NCBI RefSeq assembly: GCF_009653635.1
Contig: NZ_PPFD01000006.1
Location: forward strand, 673,836-737,835
Length of the DNA: 64,000 nt
Reading direction: 5' to 3'
Source of the DNA: Endozoicomonas sp. OPT23
GTDB taxonomy: Bacteria > Pseudomonadota > Gammaproteobacteria > Pseudomonadales > Endozoicomonadaceae
Shown here: in pieces, positions 15,606 through 23,668 of the stretch
Numbering within the stretch: the first letter of the stretch is position 1
Layout of the letters: each line of letters begins with the position of its first letter
The notes under the pieces: model-generated
Database searches by the model: none
What the model saw: only the letters and a program-made list of their open reading frames with translations
Told to the model about the DNA's origin: nothing
Made by a program: the position numbers and the translations under genes

Positions 15606-16670
15606 CTATTTCTTGATCGCTTTATATACAGTGAAGCCATCCTTCACAACCAGAGATTCACAATTACCGAACGCTTTAAGAATGATGGGCTGATACCTTA
15701 AAAAGTTGTTAGCCACGATCCTCAACTCTCCTCCTCGAGTCAGACGATTAGCTGCCTGATCCAGAAACTCTTCAGTGACCGCATAGTGAGTTTTAACGCC
15801 CTGATGAAACGGCGGGTTAGAAACAATTAATTTAAAACTGTCTTTTACTTCTGAAAGGCCATCAGTAGCCTTCACCTCAAAATCCTTAACGCCATTCAAT
15901 TGCATTGTTGTTTCAGAACTGGCTAAGGCCAAAGCATCCACATCTACCAGCGTATACGTGTTAGCCGGTTGCATTACCGACATGAAGGCTGAAATAACGC
16001 CAGCACCGCAACCAAAGTCCAATACCGGCCCTTCCGGTATTTGCTGCATTGTCTCCAGTAAAACTTTTGTGCCCACATCCACACGCCCATGACTGAATAC
16101 ACCGGGCAGTGAGCGAATTTTAAGCTCTTGGTCTGATGCTTGAAGGTCAAACTCTGACCAATAGTTATCCAGATTGAATGGCTTGATATCTTCTTTTGCA
16201 GCTGATGCTTCTATCAAACTGCAATGTCGAGCATTATCCAGATTACGAACATCACCATAACGCTCTTTCAACTTTTTCCGCCAGGACTTAATGCCTTCGC
16301 CGTTTTCGCCCACCAGCCAGACAATAGCTTTGTCACTCAGCAGTGAGTGAACCATGTCCAGCCAGAACGCCATCAAAGGCTTGCTCTTCTGCAGAAAAAT
16401 CAGTGCGCCATCATATGATCCGGATTGCTCTTTAAAAATCGGACCAAACTCCAGACTCAACGACTCATTGCTCTGCCACCGGGAATCGATCGCTGAGAAT
16501 ACTGAGTAATCTTTGGTCAGCCCATGAATAGATTCTGCAACACCTTCATCAATCAGCTTCTCTGCCAGACCGTCAGCAGGCATACCTACCATAAGGAGAC
16601 GGCTGCATTCCAGTTCAGTACTGTTGCGAAGAATAAGCTGACTCGGGTTAGCCAGTGGCTGATTACTCAT
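15606..16670 (-). CDS. rsmC: 16S rRNA (guanine(1207)-N2)-methyltransferase RsmC
   Basis: A 354-aa protein with the two-domain layout of RsmC: a degenerate N-terminal methyltransferase-like domain (residues 1-~160) that lacks a SAM motif, and an active C-terminal domain. The latter has GPVLDFGCGAGVISAFM (about 215-231), an acidic VDVDALAL and the catalytic SNPPFHQGVKTHY, which identifies the N2-guanine RsmC/RlmG group. AAAGG is 5 bases upstream of the ATG. The enzyme methylates G1207 in assembled 30S subunits. Confidence 0.92.
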   Translation of the reverse strand: MSNQPLANPSQLILRNSTELECSRLLMVGMPADGLAEKLIDEGVAESIHGLTKDYSVFSAIDSRWQSNESLSLEFGPIFKEQSGSYDGALIFLQKSKPLMAFWLDMVHSLLSDKAIVWLVGENGEGIKSWRKKLKERYGDVRNLDNARHCSLIEASAAKEDIKPFNLDNYWSEFDLQASDQELKIRSLPGVFSHGRVDVGTKVLLETMQQIPEGPVLDFGCGAGVISAFMSVMQPANTYTLVDVDALALASSETTMQLNGVKDFEVKATDGLSEVKDSFKLIVSNPPFHQGVKTHYAVTEEFLDQAANRLTRGGELRIVANNFLRYQPIILKAFGNCESLVVKDGFTVYKAIKK

Positions 16671-16925
16671 AGAGACCTTTTTAACTGAATGTAAACGCTG
16701 TCCTTATACCTGAACCTCTGACGTTTTTCCAATCACAGCCAATATCCGGGCTGAAAGATTGCTGCACTCATTACAGTTTGTTGCAATCTTGCAGTAAGTA
16801 CCAATTTACAAGCCTACGGCACAGGCTTAGGATGCGCGCCAATTTAACTAATTGTCCCTGAAATGCTTTTTGAACGTTCACCGTTCATGCGGATATTTTC
16901 AGGCCTTCAGTCAATGGAGCCTTCA

Positions 16926-17315
16926 ATGTTGGAGCCACGTGGCGAGCTGATGCTTCGCACGCTTGCAATGCCTGCTGATACCAACCCCAATGGCGATATA
17001 TTTGGCGGCTGGTTAATGTCCCAAATGGATATTGCTGGCGGTATTGCTGGAAAACAGCGCAGTTTCAGCCGGGTATCCACGGTCGCTGTTGAATCCATGT
17101 CATTTCACCAGCCTGTAAAGGTCGGTGAAGTTGTTTGCTGTTACGCAGAACTCATGCACGTTGGCACTACCTCAATGCGAATCAAACTGGAGGTGTGGAA
17201 AATGAACATGCCCCTGAACCAGACTCGCAGCAAGGTAACCGAAGGCATCTTCACCTACGTAGCTATTGACGAGAACGGCAGACCTATTCCTGTAGATCGA
17301 ACTGAGAAGAGCTAA
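16926..17315 (+). CDS. Acyl-CoA thioesterase, YciA-type hotdog fold
   Basis: A single hotdog-domain acyl-CoA hydrolase. The motif [31 protein letters not shown] contains the catalytic region (N..GDIFGGW...D) of the YciA/acyl-CoA thioesterase group, followed by [24 protein letters not shown]. YciA enzymes hydrolyse a broad range of acyl-CoAs in the cytoplasm. The frame is open from 16863 with several possible ATGs. I chose 16926 because GGAG lies 6 bases before it and the length (129 aa) matches the family. It is followed after 14 bases by udk. Confidence 0.85.
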   Translation: MLEPRGELMLRTLAMPADTNPNGDIFGGWLMSQMDIAGGIAGKQRSFSRVSTVAVESMSFHQPVKVGEVVCCYAELMHVGTTSMRIKLEVWKMNMPLNQTRSKVTEGIFTYVAIDENGRPIPVDRTEKS

Positions 17316-17329
17316 AAGAGAGCCAAACT

Positions 17330-17950
17330 ATGAAACAGAAAACTATTCTGGTCGGCATCGCCGGTGCTTCTGCTTCCGGAAAAAGTCTGCTGGCCAACAC
17401 TCTGGTAGAAGAACTTCAGTCCGAACATGTCTGTGTCATCTCTGAAGACTCCTATTACCGTGATCAGTCTCATATGACCATGGAAGAGCGTGTCCGTACT
17501 AACTACGACCACCCGGACTCTATGGATCATGACCTGATGCTTGAGCATATGAACATGCTCAAGGAAGGCCAGGCTGTTGATGTACCTTTGTACGATTACA
17601 CTGAGCACAATCGCAAAACAGAATGCCGCCGTATTCAACCGGCCCGCGTTATTCTGATTGAAGGCATTTTGCTGTTTACCCGTCCGGAAGTGCGTGCAGC
17701 GTTTGATCTGCGTTTCTATATGGACACACCGCTGGATATCTGTCTGATCAGACGTTTGAAGCGTGACATTGTTGAGCGTGGCCGCGATGTCGACTCCGTG
17801 ATCAAGCAATATCTGGAAACAGTCCGACCAATGTTCCTGCAGTTTATCGAACCAGCGCGCCAGCACGCTGACCTGATTATTCCGCACGGTGGTAAGAACC
17901 GTATCGCTATTGACCTGATTAAAACTAAAATCCAGGATTTGATTGGTTAA
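17330..17950 (+). CDS. udk: Uridine kinase
   Basis: Phosphorylates uridine (and cytidine) with GTP or ATP in pyrimidine salvage. The 206-aa protein has the P-loop [17 protein letters not shown] (residues ~9-25), the EDSYYRD motif that binds the nucleoside, the [13 protein letters not shown] segment and the family pattern [22 protein letters not shown]. Length matches the bacterial Udk family. It directly follows the thioesterase gene and is closed by a hairpin at 17962. Confidence 0.92.
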   Translation: MKQKTILVGIAGASASGKSLLANTLVEELQSEHVCVISEDSYYRDQSHMTMEERVRTNYDHPDSMDHDLMLEHMNMLKEGQAVDVPLYDYTEHNRKTECRRIQPARVILIEGILLFTRPEVRAAFDLRFYMDTPLDICLIRRLKRDIVERGRDVDSVIKQYLETVRPMFLQFIEPARQHADLIIPHGGKNRIAIDLIKTKIQDLIG

Positions 17951-17961
17951 AAACCGTTCAG

Positions 17962-17989
17962 AGCCCTGTCGTTTTAGTCAGGGCTTTTA
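17962..17989 (+). terminator. Intrinsic terminator of udk
   Basis: Stem AGCCCTG / CAGGGCT with a 10-base loop, followed by TTTT, 11 bases after the udk stop codon. Confidence 0.8.
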
Positions 17990-18253
17990 CTTCTCGAATA
18001 CCGAATTAATTCCGCTCCAGACATACAACCGCCTTAAATCAGGCTTTTCTTTCTCCCCTGCCCTATAGCCAGAAAATAAAAAAACGTTCTCATTTCCAAA
18101 TTTCTTGTTTAAGATAGTGCCGTATAAGCGTTGCAAACGAACGCACTTTCATTGCTTTTGATTCACTGTTTTTGAAAGTCCACCCAGAACCACCTTATAC
18201 ACTCCAAACCAAACTTTTTTCTTAGGCCAACAAAGAGTCTTAACGGGAAAATT
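17990..18253 (+). promoter_or_regulatory. Leader/promoter region of guaC
   Basis: 264 bases without a gene between the udk terminator and guaC. It must hold the guaC promoter. An A/T-rich stretch lies near 18076-18116, but I cannot fix a -35/-10 pair with confidence. GCAAACG near 18133 resembles half of a PurR site only. GGG A shortly before the ATG is the likely ribosome site. Confidence 0.4.
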
Positions 18254-19291
18254 ATGCGTGTTGAAGCTGATATTAAGCTGGGCTTTAAAGATGTTCTGTT
18301 CAGACCCAAGCGTTCAACCCTGAAGAGTCGTTCTCAGGTAAGTCTGGAACGTACTTTCCGTTTTGTGCACACCGATCAGGAGTGGACCGGTGTCCCCGTC
18401 ATTGCCGCTAACATGGATACCGTCGGTACCTTTGAAATAGCGCTGGCACTGGCCGAGCACAAAATGCTGACTGCTGTACACAAGCATTACAGCATCGAAG
18501 AGTGGCAGACTTTTCTGACCAATGCTCCCGAGGGCATTGAAAACCACATCATGGTCAGCAGTGGCACTTCTGACAATGACTTTGCCAAACTGGGCGACAT
18601 CCTCGCCCTGAGCAGCACACTTCGCTTTATCTGCATCGATGTAGCCAATGGTTACTCTGAACACTTTGTTCAGTTCGTTGCCAAAGTTCGCGCAGCACAT
18701 CCGGATAAAGTCATTGTGGCTGGTAATGTTGTCACCGGTGAGATGGTAGAAGAACTGATCCTGAAAGGTGCTGACATCGTTAAGGTAGGCATTGGACCAG
18801 GCTCCGTCTGCACCACACGCGTTAAAACCGGTGTTGGTTATCCGCAACTGTCTGCCACTATTGAATGTGCAGATGCAGCACACGGCATCGGCGGTCAGGT
18901 TATTTCTGACGGTGGTTGCTCCTGCGCTGGCGACGTTTCCAAAGCCTTCGGTGGCGGTGCTGACTTCGTTATGATTGGCGGCATGTTTGCCGGTCACGAT
19001 GAATCCGGTGGCCAACTGGTGGAAGAAGACGGTAAACAGTTCAAACTGTTCTACGGTATGAGTTCACAGACGGCAATGGACAAACACTCCGGTGGTGTGG
19101 CTAACTACCGTGCTTCTGAAGGTAAAACCGTGAAGGTTCCTTATCGAGGCCCGGTTGTTGATACCGTACAGGATGTTCTGGGTGGCGTTCGATCTACCTG
19201 CACTTATGTGGGTGCTGCAACCCTGAAAGAGCTGAGTAAGCGTACTACGTTTATTCGGGTTCAGGAGCAGGAAAACCGAATCTTTAATTAA
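18254..19291 (+). CDS. guaC: GMP reductase GuaC
   Basis: Converts GMP to IMP with NADPH, releasing ammonia, which rebalances adenine and guanine nucleotides. The 345-aa protein matches the GuaC length and lacks the CBS domains of IMP dehydrogenase. The catalytic loop [13 protein letters not shown] places the active-site Cys at residue 186, the position it has in E. coli Gua[27 protein letters not shown] is the phosphate-binding region. The last 23 codons are repeated downstream at 20937-21019 with only synonymous changes. The gene has its own hairpin terminator at 19306. Confidence 0.95.
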   Translation: MRVEADIKLGFKDVLFRPKRSTLKSRSQVSLERTFRFVHTDQEWTGVPVIAANMDTVGTFEIALALAEHKMLTAVHKHYSIEEWQTFLTNAPEGIENHIMVSSGTSDNDFAKLGDILALSSTLRFICIDVANGYSEHFVQFVAKVRAAHPDKVIVAGNVVTGEMVEELILKGADIVKVGIGPGSVCTTRVKTGVGYPQLSATIECADAAHGIGGQVISDGGCSCAGDVSKAFGGGADFVMIGGMFAGHDESGGQLVEEDGKQFKLFYGMSSQTAMDKHSGGVANYRASEGKTVKVPYRGPVVDTVQDVLGGVRSTCTYVGAATLKELSKRTTFIRVQEQENRIFN

Positions 19292-19305
19292 TTTTTCCGC
19301 CTCAT

Positions 19306-19345
19306 GCAGCTATCATTATTCCGATCTGATAGCTGCTTTCTCATT
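19306..19345 (+). terminator. Terminator-like hairpin after guaC
   Basis: 10-bp perfect stem GCAGCTATCA / TGATAGCTGC (19306-19315 and 19327-19336) followed by TTTCTCATTT. It lies 14 bases after the guaC stop codon. It makes an upstream start for the next gene at 19304 unlikely. Confidence 0.7.
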
Positions 19346-19429
19346 TCCAGCATTATTTATGACGACTCATTCCATACGATAAATAAGCAACTACACTCCT
19401 GTTTTGTGATTACACACTTGGTCACTTAT

Positions 19430-20908
19430 ATGGTGTTGCTTAAAGGTCATCGTAGCGTCTTTCCTCAATTAGTCTTCATCAGCCTTCTGCTGCTTTACCC
19501 ACTAGTTTCCGCTTCAAACGACTGGGAATATAGTTATTCGTGTGATCTTAGCCTTTTTTTAAATGACGATGGAAAACTGAAGAAAAATTCAGGGTATCAA
19601 TATTTTCTTTATCTTGAACATTGCAACAGAAAGAAAGACAAAGACAAAGACAAAGACGAGGATAAGCAATCGGTTCGTCACCGAGCTACAGCTGCAGCCA
19701 CACCAGAACATATTGGAGTTGAGCTGGAGGCTGATCTTGTTACAGACACGGAAGGTACGAACATAATAATCTCTAATTCCTGTTTACCAGAGGAAGAAGG
19801 CAATATAGTCCACCTTATTGCAGCAATCGATTTCACTAAAAACAAGCTAGCTATTAGTGAACGCAGTTTACCTACTCAAATCAGAGAAAAATCGGCAAAA
19901 AACGCTCTGGAAAGCTTCCGTTCAAGCAAAATATTTACTTTGACACCCGACGGAACTCCTATCACTTACATGACACCTGCAATTCAACTCAACACGGATC
20001 GACTGTTTCAACTTAAAGAGCTTATGGACAAACTTTACAAGATAGCATCGGATTTCGATGTAGAAGCCGAGATTCCTACCGCTATCCGAAAAGCCTGGCT
20101 TACAGTGAGTAGCTATTATCATCATCTGGCTTTTTTTTCACCGCTTGGGGCACTGGCTTTATCACTATTTTCTAACGCCTACGCCGAGGCTGTTGCCCTG
20201 AGCGTCACTACTTATGAAGAGTTACCAACAACCAACTTTACCGGTTGCCGGGTGTTCATACTGATCAACACAGACGAACTCATTAGAGACATGTACCGAC
20301 AGGATGTCCTGATATACGATCCCGGCAATGGCATGGGTCGCCTCACCAGTGCCAGTACAGTTAATGAAATTACGAATGCTATCAACACAAGCTTCTCCCG
20401 TACCTTTCAAACCACCGGTGAATTGATTCGTTTTGCTGACGCAGCCGAGCGATGCCAATGCCCATACTGCGGCAGCATTGACCGACGAGCCGCAGGTGAG
20501 TTTGCCGGCTGCCTGGTTGATGGACTGATACTTCTGGACGTACTTCTCGCAAACATTCTTGGCAATGTTCATAACAGGTTGGATCTACCACCAGGCAACA
20601 TCTCGGAAATTGAAATCTACGCCACGAATATTTCTAACCCTGATATAGGCAACACCGTCTTGAAAGAGAGACTTTTCAATTTTGCCAATTTTTCGTCTTT
20701 TGACAACACCAACGATGAACTGTTCGGCATTCCCTCTCACTGCCAGTGCCAGTCATGCCCACTGACGCCTACGACCGCCTCCAGTTATTATGCAAGTACC
20801 GCACTTATCGCAGCTAATGTTGTTGTATTTATAACAGGTACCATTCTACCTATGATTTGTTACTCATTCTGTAAAGCAACCTATAGGCGTATAAATCAAC
20901 ACCACTGA
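19430..20908 (+). CDS. Unknown Cys-rich membrane-anchored protein, paralogue A
   Basis: Not recognised. I chose ATG 19430 because it gives a clean signal peptide (FPQLVFISLLLLYPLVSA), although no strong ribosome site is visible; the frame is open from 19304. The 492-aa product has a Lys/Asp-rich insert encoded by four AAAGAC repeats, a central hydrophobic stretch (HLAFFSPLGALALSLF) and a C-terminal membrane span (TALIAANVVVFITGTILPM). Cys clusters CQCPYCG and CQCQSCP suggest disulfides or metal binding. It aligns with the gene at 21162 through NFTGC..(hydrophobic)..NTDEL, TFQTTG and the CxCxxC cluster, at low overall identity. It lies between guaC and a displaced guaC 3' fragment. Confidence 0.7.
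   Translation: MVLLKGHRSVFPQLVFISLLLLYPLVSASNDWEYSYSCDLSLFLNDDGKLKKNSGYQYFLYLEHCNRKKDKDKDKDEDKQSVRHRATAAATPEHIGVELEADLVTDTEGTNIIISNSCLPEEEGNIVHLIAAIDFTKNKLAISERSLPTQIREKSAKNALESFRSSKIFTLTPDGTPITYMTPAIQLNTDRLFQLKELMDKLYKIASDFDVEAEIPTAIRKAWLTVSSYYHHLAFFSPLGALALSLFSNAYAEAVALSVTTYEELPTTNFTGCRVFILINTDELIRDMYRQDVLIYDPGNGMGRLTSASTVNEITNAINTSFSRTFQTTGELIRFADAAERCQCPYCGSIDRRAAGEFAGCLVDGLILLDVLLANILGNVHNRLDLPPGNISEIEIYATNISNPDIGNTVLKERLFNFANFSSFDNTNDELFGIPSHCQCQSCPLTPTTASSYYASTALIAANVVVFITGTILPMICYSFCKATYRRINQHH
19634..19657 (+). repeat. In-frame hexanucleotide repeat (AAAGAC)x4
   Basis: Four perfect AAAGAC units inside the unknown gene at 19430, encoding alternating Lys-Asp. Changes in copy number would keep the reading frame and alter a charged linker by two residues per unit. 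Confidence 0.8.
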
Positions 20909-20936
20909 TAGAAATTATTAGCAACCCTTTCACAGT

Positions 20937-21019
20937 GTGCAGCAACCCTGAAAGAATTGAGTAAGCGTACTACGTTTATCAGGGTTCAGGAGCAGGAAAA
21001 CCGGATATTCTCTCACTAA
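20937..21019 (+). pseudogene. Displaced 3' fragment of guaC
   Basis: The sequence repeats the end of guaC (19212-19281) over 70 bases with six mismatches. In the guaC frame it reads [20 protein letters not shown] and continues to a TAA at 21017. All six differences are synonymous (Ala, Glu, Leu, Ile, Arg, Arg codons). There is no start or body of the gene before it. It lies between two paralogous unknown genes and is followed by its own hairpin at 21063. This is a gene remnant, probably left by insertion or recombination at the guaC 3' end. Confidence 0.88.
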
Positions 21020-21062
21020 AGCTAATCAATTAAAATCTACGTAAAAAACCTATAACGAATTC

Positions 21063-21095
21063 AAAGGTGTCTGCTAATAATCAGACACCTTTCAT
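21063..21095 (+). terminator. Terminator-like hairpin after the guaC fragment
   Basis: Perfect 11-bp stem AAAGGTGTCTG / CAGACACCTTT with an 8-base loop, 43 bases after the stop codon of the guaC remnant. The T run is short. Its position suggests that the remnant kept a native guaC-style terminator. Confidence 0.65.
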
Positions 21096-21161
21096 CACAT
21101 CAGTCGCATTCGACAAAAAACTGGCTATATTGTCTGAACCATATTGTTGAATCTGCATGTA

Positions 21162-22670
21162 ATGTTTATTACAGATGTCTTCACAATAAAAAAAACACCT
21201 CAGCGTATTTACTGCTTGCTATTGCTGTCCAGTATTTTTTTCGTCGCGACAGGCCTGAGTTTACCAATTAGTGCATGGGATGAGTGTGAGTATGGGGACC
21301 ACGTAGAAGGCTCGAAAATAAAACAGTGCAGCCCTTATACTTATTTCTTATGCCTTGTGAAACCAAAAACTTCAATTCGCCGAAGATACTCACTAGAGCA
21401 AGCAACTGCAGAGAACGATATTGCTATTGCTGTAGATCACCACACAGAAAATATCGAAATTCCTGACACTGATTTAATATTGCTTCATGAACTTCCCGAC
21501 TCACACCCAACAGTTGAGGTTGTGGGGTTTATCAACCATAAAAACGGCCATATTGGTGCCACAAATTCCGGGTTAGCACGTTCTCTGGAGTCAGAGTTTG
21601 AACAGGTTCGCTCCCAACTTTCTTTTATACACCCTGCTATCGAGGCAGCTAACGCGTGCGGTGGGCAAATTATTATCCCTTTGACTATTCGAAATTCTCC
21701 TGTGTATTCTCAAATGCGAATTCGCATTCGCCAACTCGATAGAGAGTTCAGGAAAATATCAAATAAGTATGGGGCAGAAGAGGAAGCTCCTGAATTAAAT
21801 GATCACTGGAAATCACTGACACCAGGCTGGAATTTTTTCTGGAGAAGTGTTCACTTTGCACAGGATTACTGGAGTTACGTAGGGTTTGCTTTTACCAGCA
21901 GCCTCGCAATTTCCAGTCTTTTCTGCAGATATACTTTATACCCGCTTATTGAAACAAGTCTTACTGATTATATTCCACAGCCAGAAGTTGATTTTACAGG
22001 TTGTGAAATCATGGTGATTATTGATACTGACGAGCTATATAAAGACCTTGAGCGAGCAGAAATAACCGATACTCCGCTCGACGCTACCACTCCATCAAAC
22101 CTGATTATCGATTATCTGGATAACGCTGGAAAAAAGGCATTCCAGACGACAGGCCTGTTCAGCAAAATGCTGACTGTCTCCGAGAAATGTCGCTGCCATG
22201 AATGCCCTGGGGACCATTCGGACAGTAGCATAGACTTGAGCGGCTGTCTGGTACACATTCAGGTTCTCACCAACGTTTTAAGAACCACTATTGCCCAGGC
22301 AGTTAGTCACAGGTACAACAACAGTTTGAATAACCCTTCTCTCATAAAAGGCTATATTCTGAGCTTTGATGAAACTGGTAACATCAGCAATAACTCTCTA
22401 GCTATGCTTGACCAGCCAACGATTATGGCTGCTGCTTGTGATACAGCTAACAGTTCTGCATCTAGTTCAGCTGACTCTGCTACCTGCAGAGGCTGTTCTC
22501 AATGCGCTCCTGTCGCCACTAAAAAATCCTTAAGCGATATTGAAGCGGCTCAATACGCGACACAAGTTGCAGTAACCTTGGTATTGTTTGCCGGCATTTG
22601 TACGACTGCTACAGGGATCTTAAAGTGTTATCAAACCTATTGGCTATCCCCCCATCTTCACAGGCAGTGA
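21162..22670 (+). CDS. Unknown Cys-rich membrane-anchored protein, paralogue B
   Basis: Paralogue of the gene at 19430; function unknown. ATG 21162 gives a 502-aa product with a signal peptide or N-terminal anchor (IYCLLLLSSIFFVATGLSL), although a TTG at 21144 is possible. A central hydrophobic stretch (YVGFAFTSSLAISSLF) and a C-terminal membrane span (ATQVAVTLVLFAGICTTATG) match those of paralogue A. Shared blocks are the early P/GYxYFL motif, DFTGCEIMVIIDTDELYKDL, AFQTTG and CRCHECPG. A Ser-rich linker and CRGCSQC precede the last span. The conserved Cys pattern and topology suggest a protein with most of its mass outside the cytoplasm. Confidence 0.7.
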   Translation: MFITDVFTIKKTPQRIYCLLLLSSIFFVATGLSLPISAWDECEYGDHVEGSKIKQCSPYTYFLCLVKPKTSIRRRYSLEQATAENDIAIAVDHHTENIEIPDTDLILLHELPDSHPTVEVVGFINHKNGHIGATNSGLARSLESEFEQVRSQLSFIHPAIEAANACGGQIIIPLTIRNSPVYSQMRIRIRQLDREFRKISNKYGAEEEAPELNDHWKSLTPGWNFFWRSVHFAQDYWSYVGFAFTSSLAISSLFCRYTLYPLIETSLTDYIPQPEVDFTGCEIMVIIDTDELYKDLERAEITDTPLDATTPSNLIIDYLDNAGKKAFQTTGLFSKMLTVSEKCRCHECPGDHSDSSIDLSGCLVHIQVLTNVLRTTIAQAVSHRYNNSLNNPSLIKGYILSFDETGNISNNSLAMLDQPTIMAAACDTANSSASSSADSATCRGCSQCAPVATKKSLSDIEAAQYATQVAVTLVLFAGICTTATGILKCYQTYWLSPHLHRQ

Positions 22671-22740
22671 ACTAACCATCAGATCTCTATCAACGAGCTA
22701 TCACCAGTGCTGTCAAGTTGTATGCTCCACGACTCCGTTA

Positions 22741-23472
22741 TTAATAAGCTGCATTAATATTTAATCTCGTAAACTCTTTTTGAATCTGCTGCAGCTGTTC
22801 CTGAGTCGGCGGCACAACCTTTTCCAGTTCATAAGTATCATTCAGCAAATCCCACTTATGTACCCCCAGACTGTGATACGGGAGAATTTCAACCTTCTCA
22901 ACATTCTTCATAGGTGCAATAAACTCAGCCAGCATACGAGCGTATTCCGGCCTGATGGTATAACCATCAACGACCACATAACGAATCCATACCGGCTTGT
23001 TAATTTCATTGAGATAGCGGGCAAAGCGCTGGGTATGGCTGCCAGTGACATAGGTGAGTTTTTTGTGCATCTCCTCATCCATATGTTTGATATCCAGCAT
23101 TACCAGATCGGTTTCTTCAAGCAGTTGAACAACGTCATCATTAATTTGCTTGGAAAAACCATTAGTATCAAGACAGGTATGAATACCCTCTTTACGACAC
23201 TCGGCAAACAGGTCTTTTACAAACTCGGGCTGCAGTAGAGGTTCGCCACCAGTGACGGTGATGCCACCCGAGAGAAAGTTTTTAACTTTCTTTACTTCAT
23301 TAAACACTTCCCTGTGGCTCTTTACTTCACCACCTTCCTTCAAATCCCAGGTATCACGGTTATGGCAGTAGCGGCAGCGCATCAGGCAGCCCTGCATAAA
23401 TATTACATAGCGAATACCGGGGCCATCAACAGTGCCAAAGGAATCAAGAGAGTGAACGCGGCCAAGGGACAT
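22741..23472 (-). CDS. pflA: Pyruvate formate-lyase activating enzyme
   Basis: A radical-SAM enzyme that abstracts a hydrogen from the PFL glycine to create the glycyl radical under anaerobic conditions. The 243-aa protein has the [4Fe-4S] motif with Cys29, Cys33 and Cys36 (GCLMRCRYC), the GGE motif in SGGITVTGGEPLLQPEF and the YHSLG segment near the C-terminus. Length and N-terminus (RVHSLDSFGTVDGPGIRYV) are typical. It lies downstream of pflB on the same strand. The 196-base gap holds a repeat element and a terminator, so pflA expression may depend on readthrough or its own promoter. Confidence 0.95.
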   Translation of the reverse strand: MSLGRVHSLDSFGTVDGPGIRYVIFMQGCLMRCRYCHNRDTWDLKEGGEVKSHREVFNEVKKVKNFLSGGITVTGGEPLLQPEFVKDLFAECRKEGIHTCLDTNGFSKQINDDVVQLLEETDLVMLDIKHMDEEMHKKLTYVTGSHTQRFARYLNEINKPVWIRYVVVDGYTIRPEYARMLAEFIAPMKNVEKVEILPYHSLGVHKWDLLNDTYELEKVVPPTQEQLQQIQKEFTRLNINAAY

Positions 23473-23526
23473 AGGGGAAACCTGATTGGAAACTGTTATA
23501 TCTTCGAAAGAATAGTCTTTCTTCTA

Positions 23527-23560
23527 TAAAAAAGGCCGGCTAATGCCGACCTCTTTTTTT
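23527..23560. terminator. Bidirectional intrinsic terminator between pflB and pflA
   Basis: A-rich left flank, stem AGGCCGGC / GCCGACCT (one mismatch) with loop TAAT, and T7 on the right; on the minus strand the A run gives a T tract as well. It lies in the pflB-pflA gap, 55 bases before pflA. Confidence 0.8.
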
Positions 23561-23565
23561 ACCTT

Positions 23566-23660
23566 TTAAGTGTACAGACACACGTAACCAAATATTAAAC
23601 TGCTGTTCGCCCGCTTACAGCGGGCAAACAGCCCTTAAATTCGCATGTCTGGGCACTTAA
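23566..23660. repeat. 95-nt structured repeat element, copy A
   Basis: Ends in inverted repeats TTAAGTG / CACTTAA, with an inner pair AGACA / TGTCT and a strong central hairpin (GCTGTT..AACAGC enclosing GCCCGCT..AGCGGGC). Copy B at 36235 has exactly the same length, conserved outer arms and a different but still paired central stem. It is placed just upstream of the terminator between pflB and pflA. I do not recognise it as a known repeat family. Confidence 0.85.
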
Positions 23661-23668
23661 CGCTCAGC

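Noticed and set aside
17312..17887. 191-aa open frame opposite udk
   Set aside because: It lies antisense to the clearly real udk gene and has a composition expected of a shadow frame.
18125..18150. PurR operator before guaC
   Set aside because: Only the GCAAACG half fits; the other half does not match the consensus.
19282..21019. Insertion sequence or integrase element at guaC
   Set aside because: No transposase, integrase or target-site duplication is visible; only the guaC 3'-end copy marks the event.
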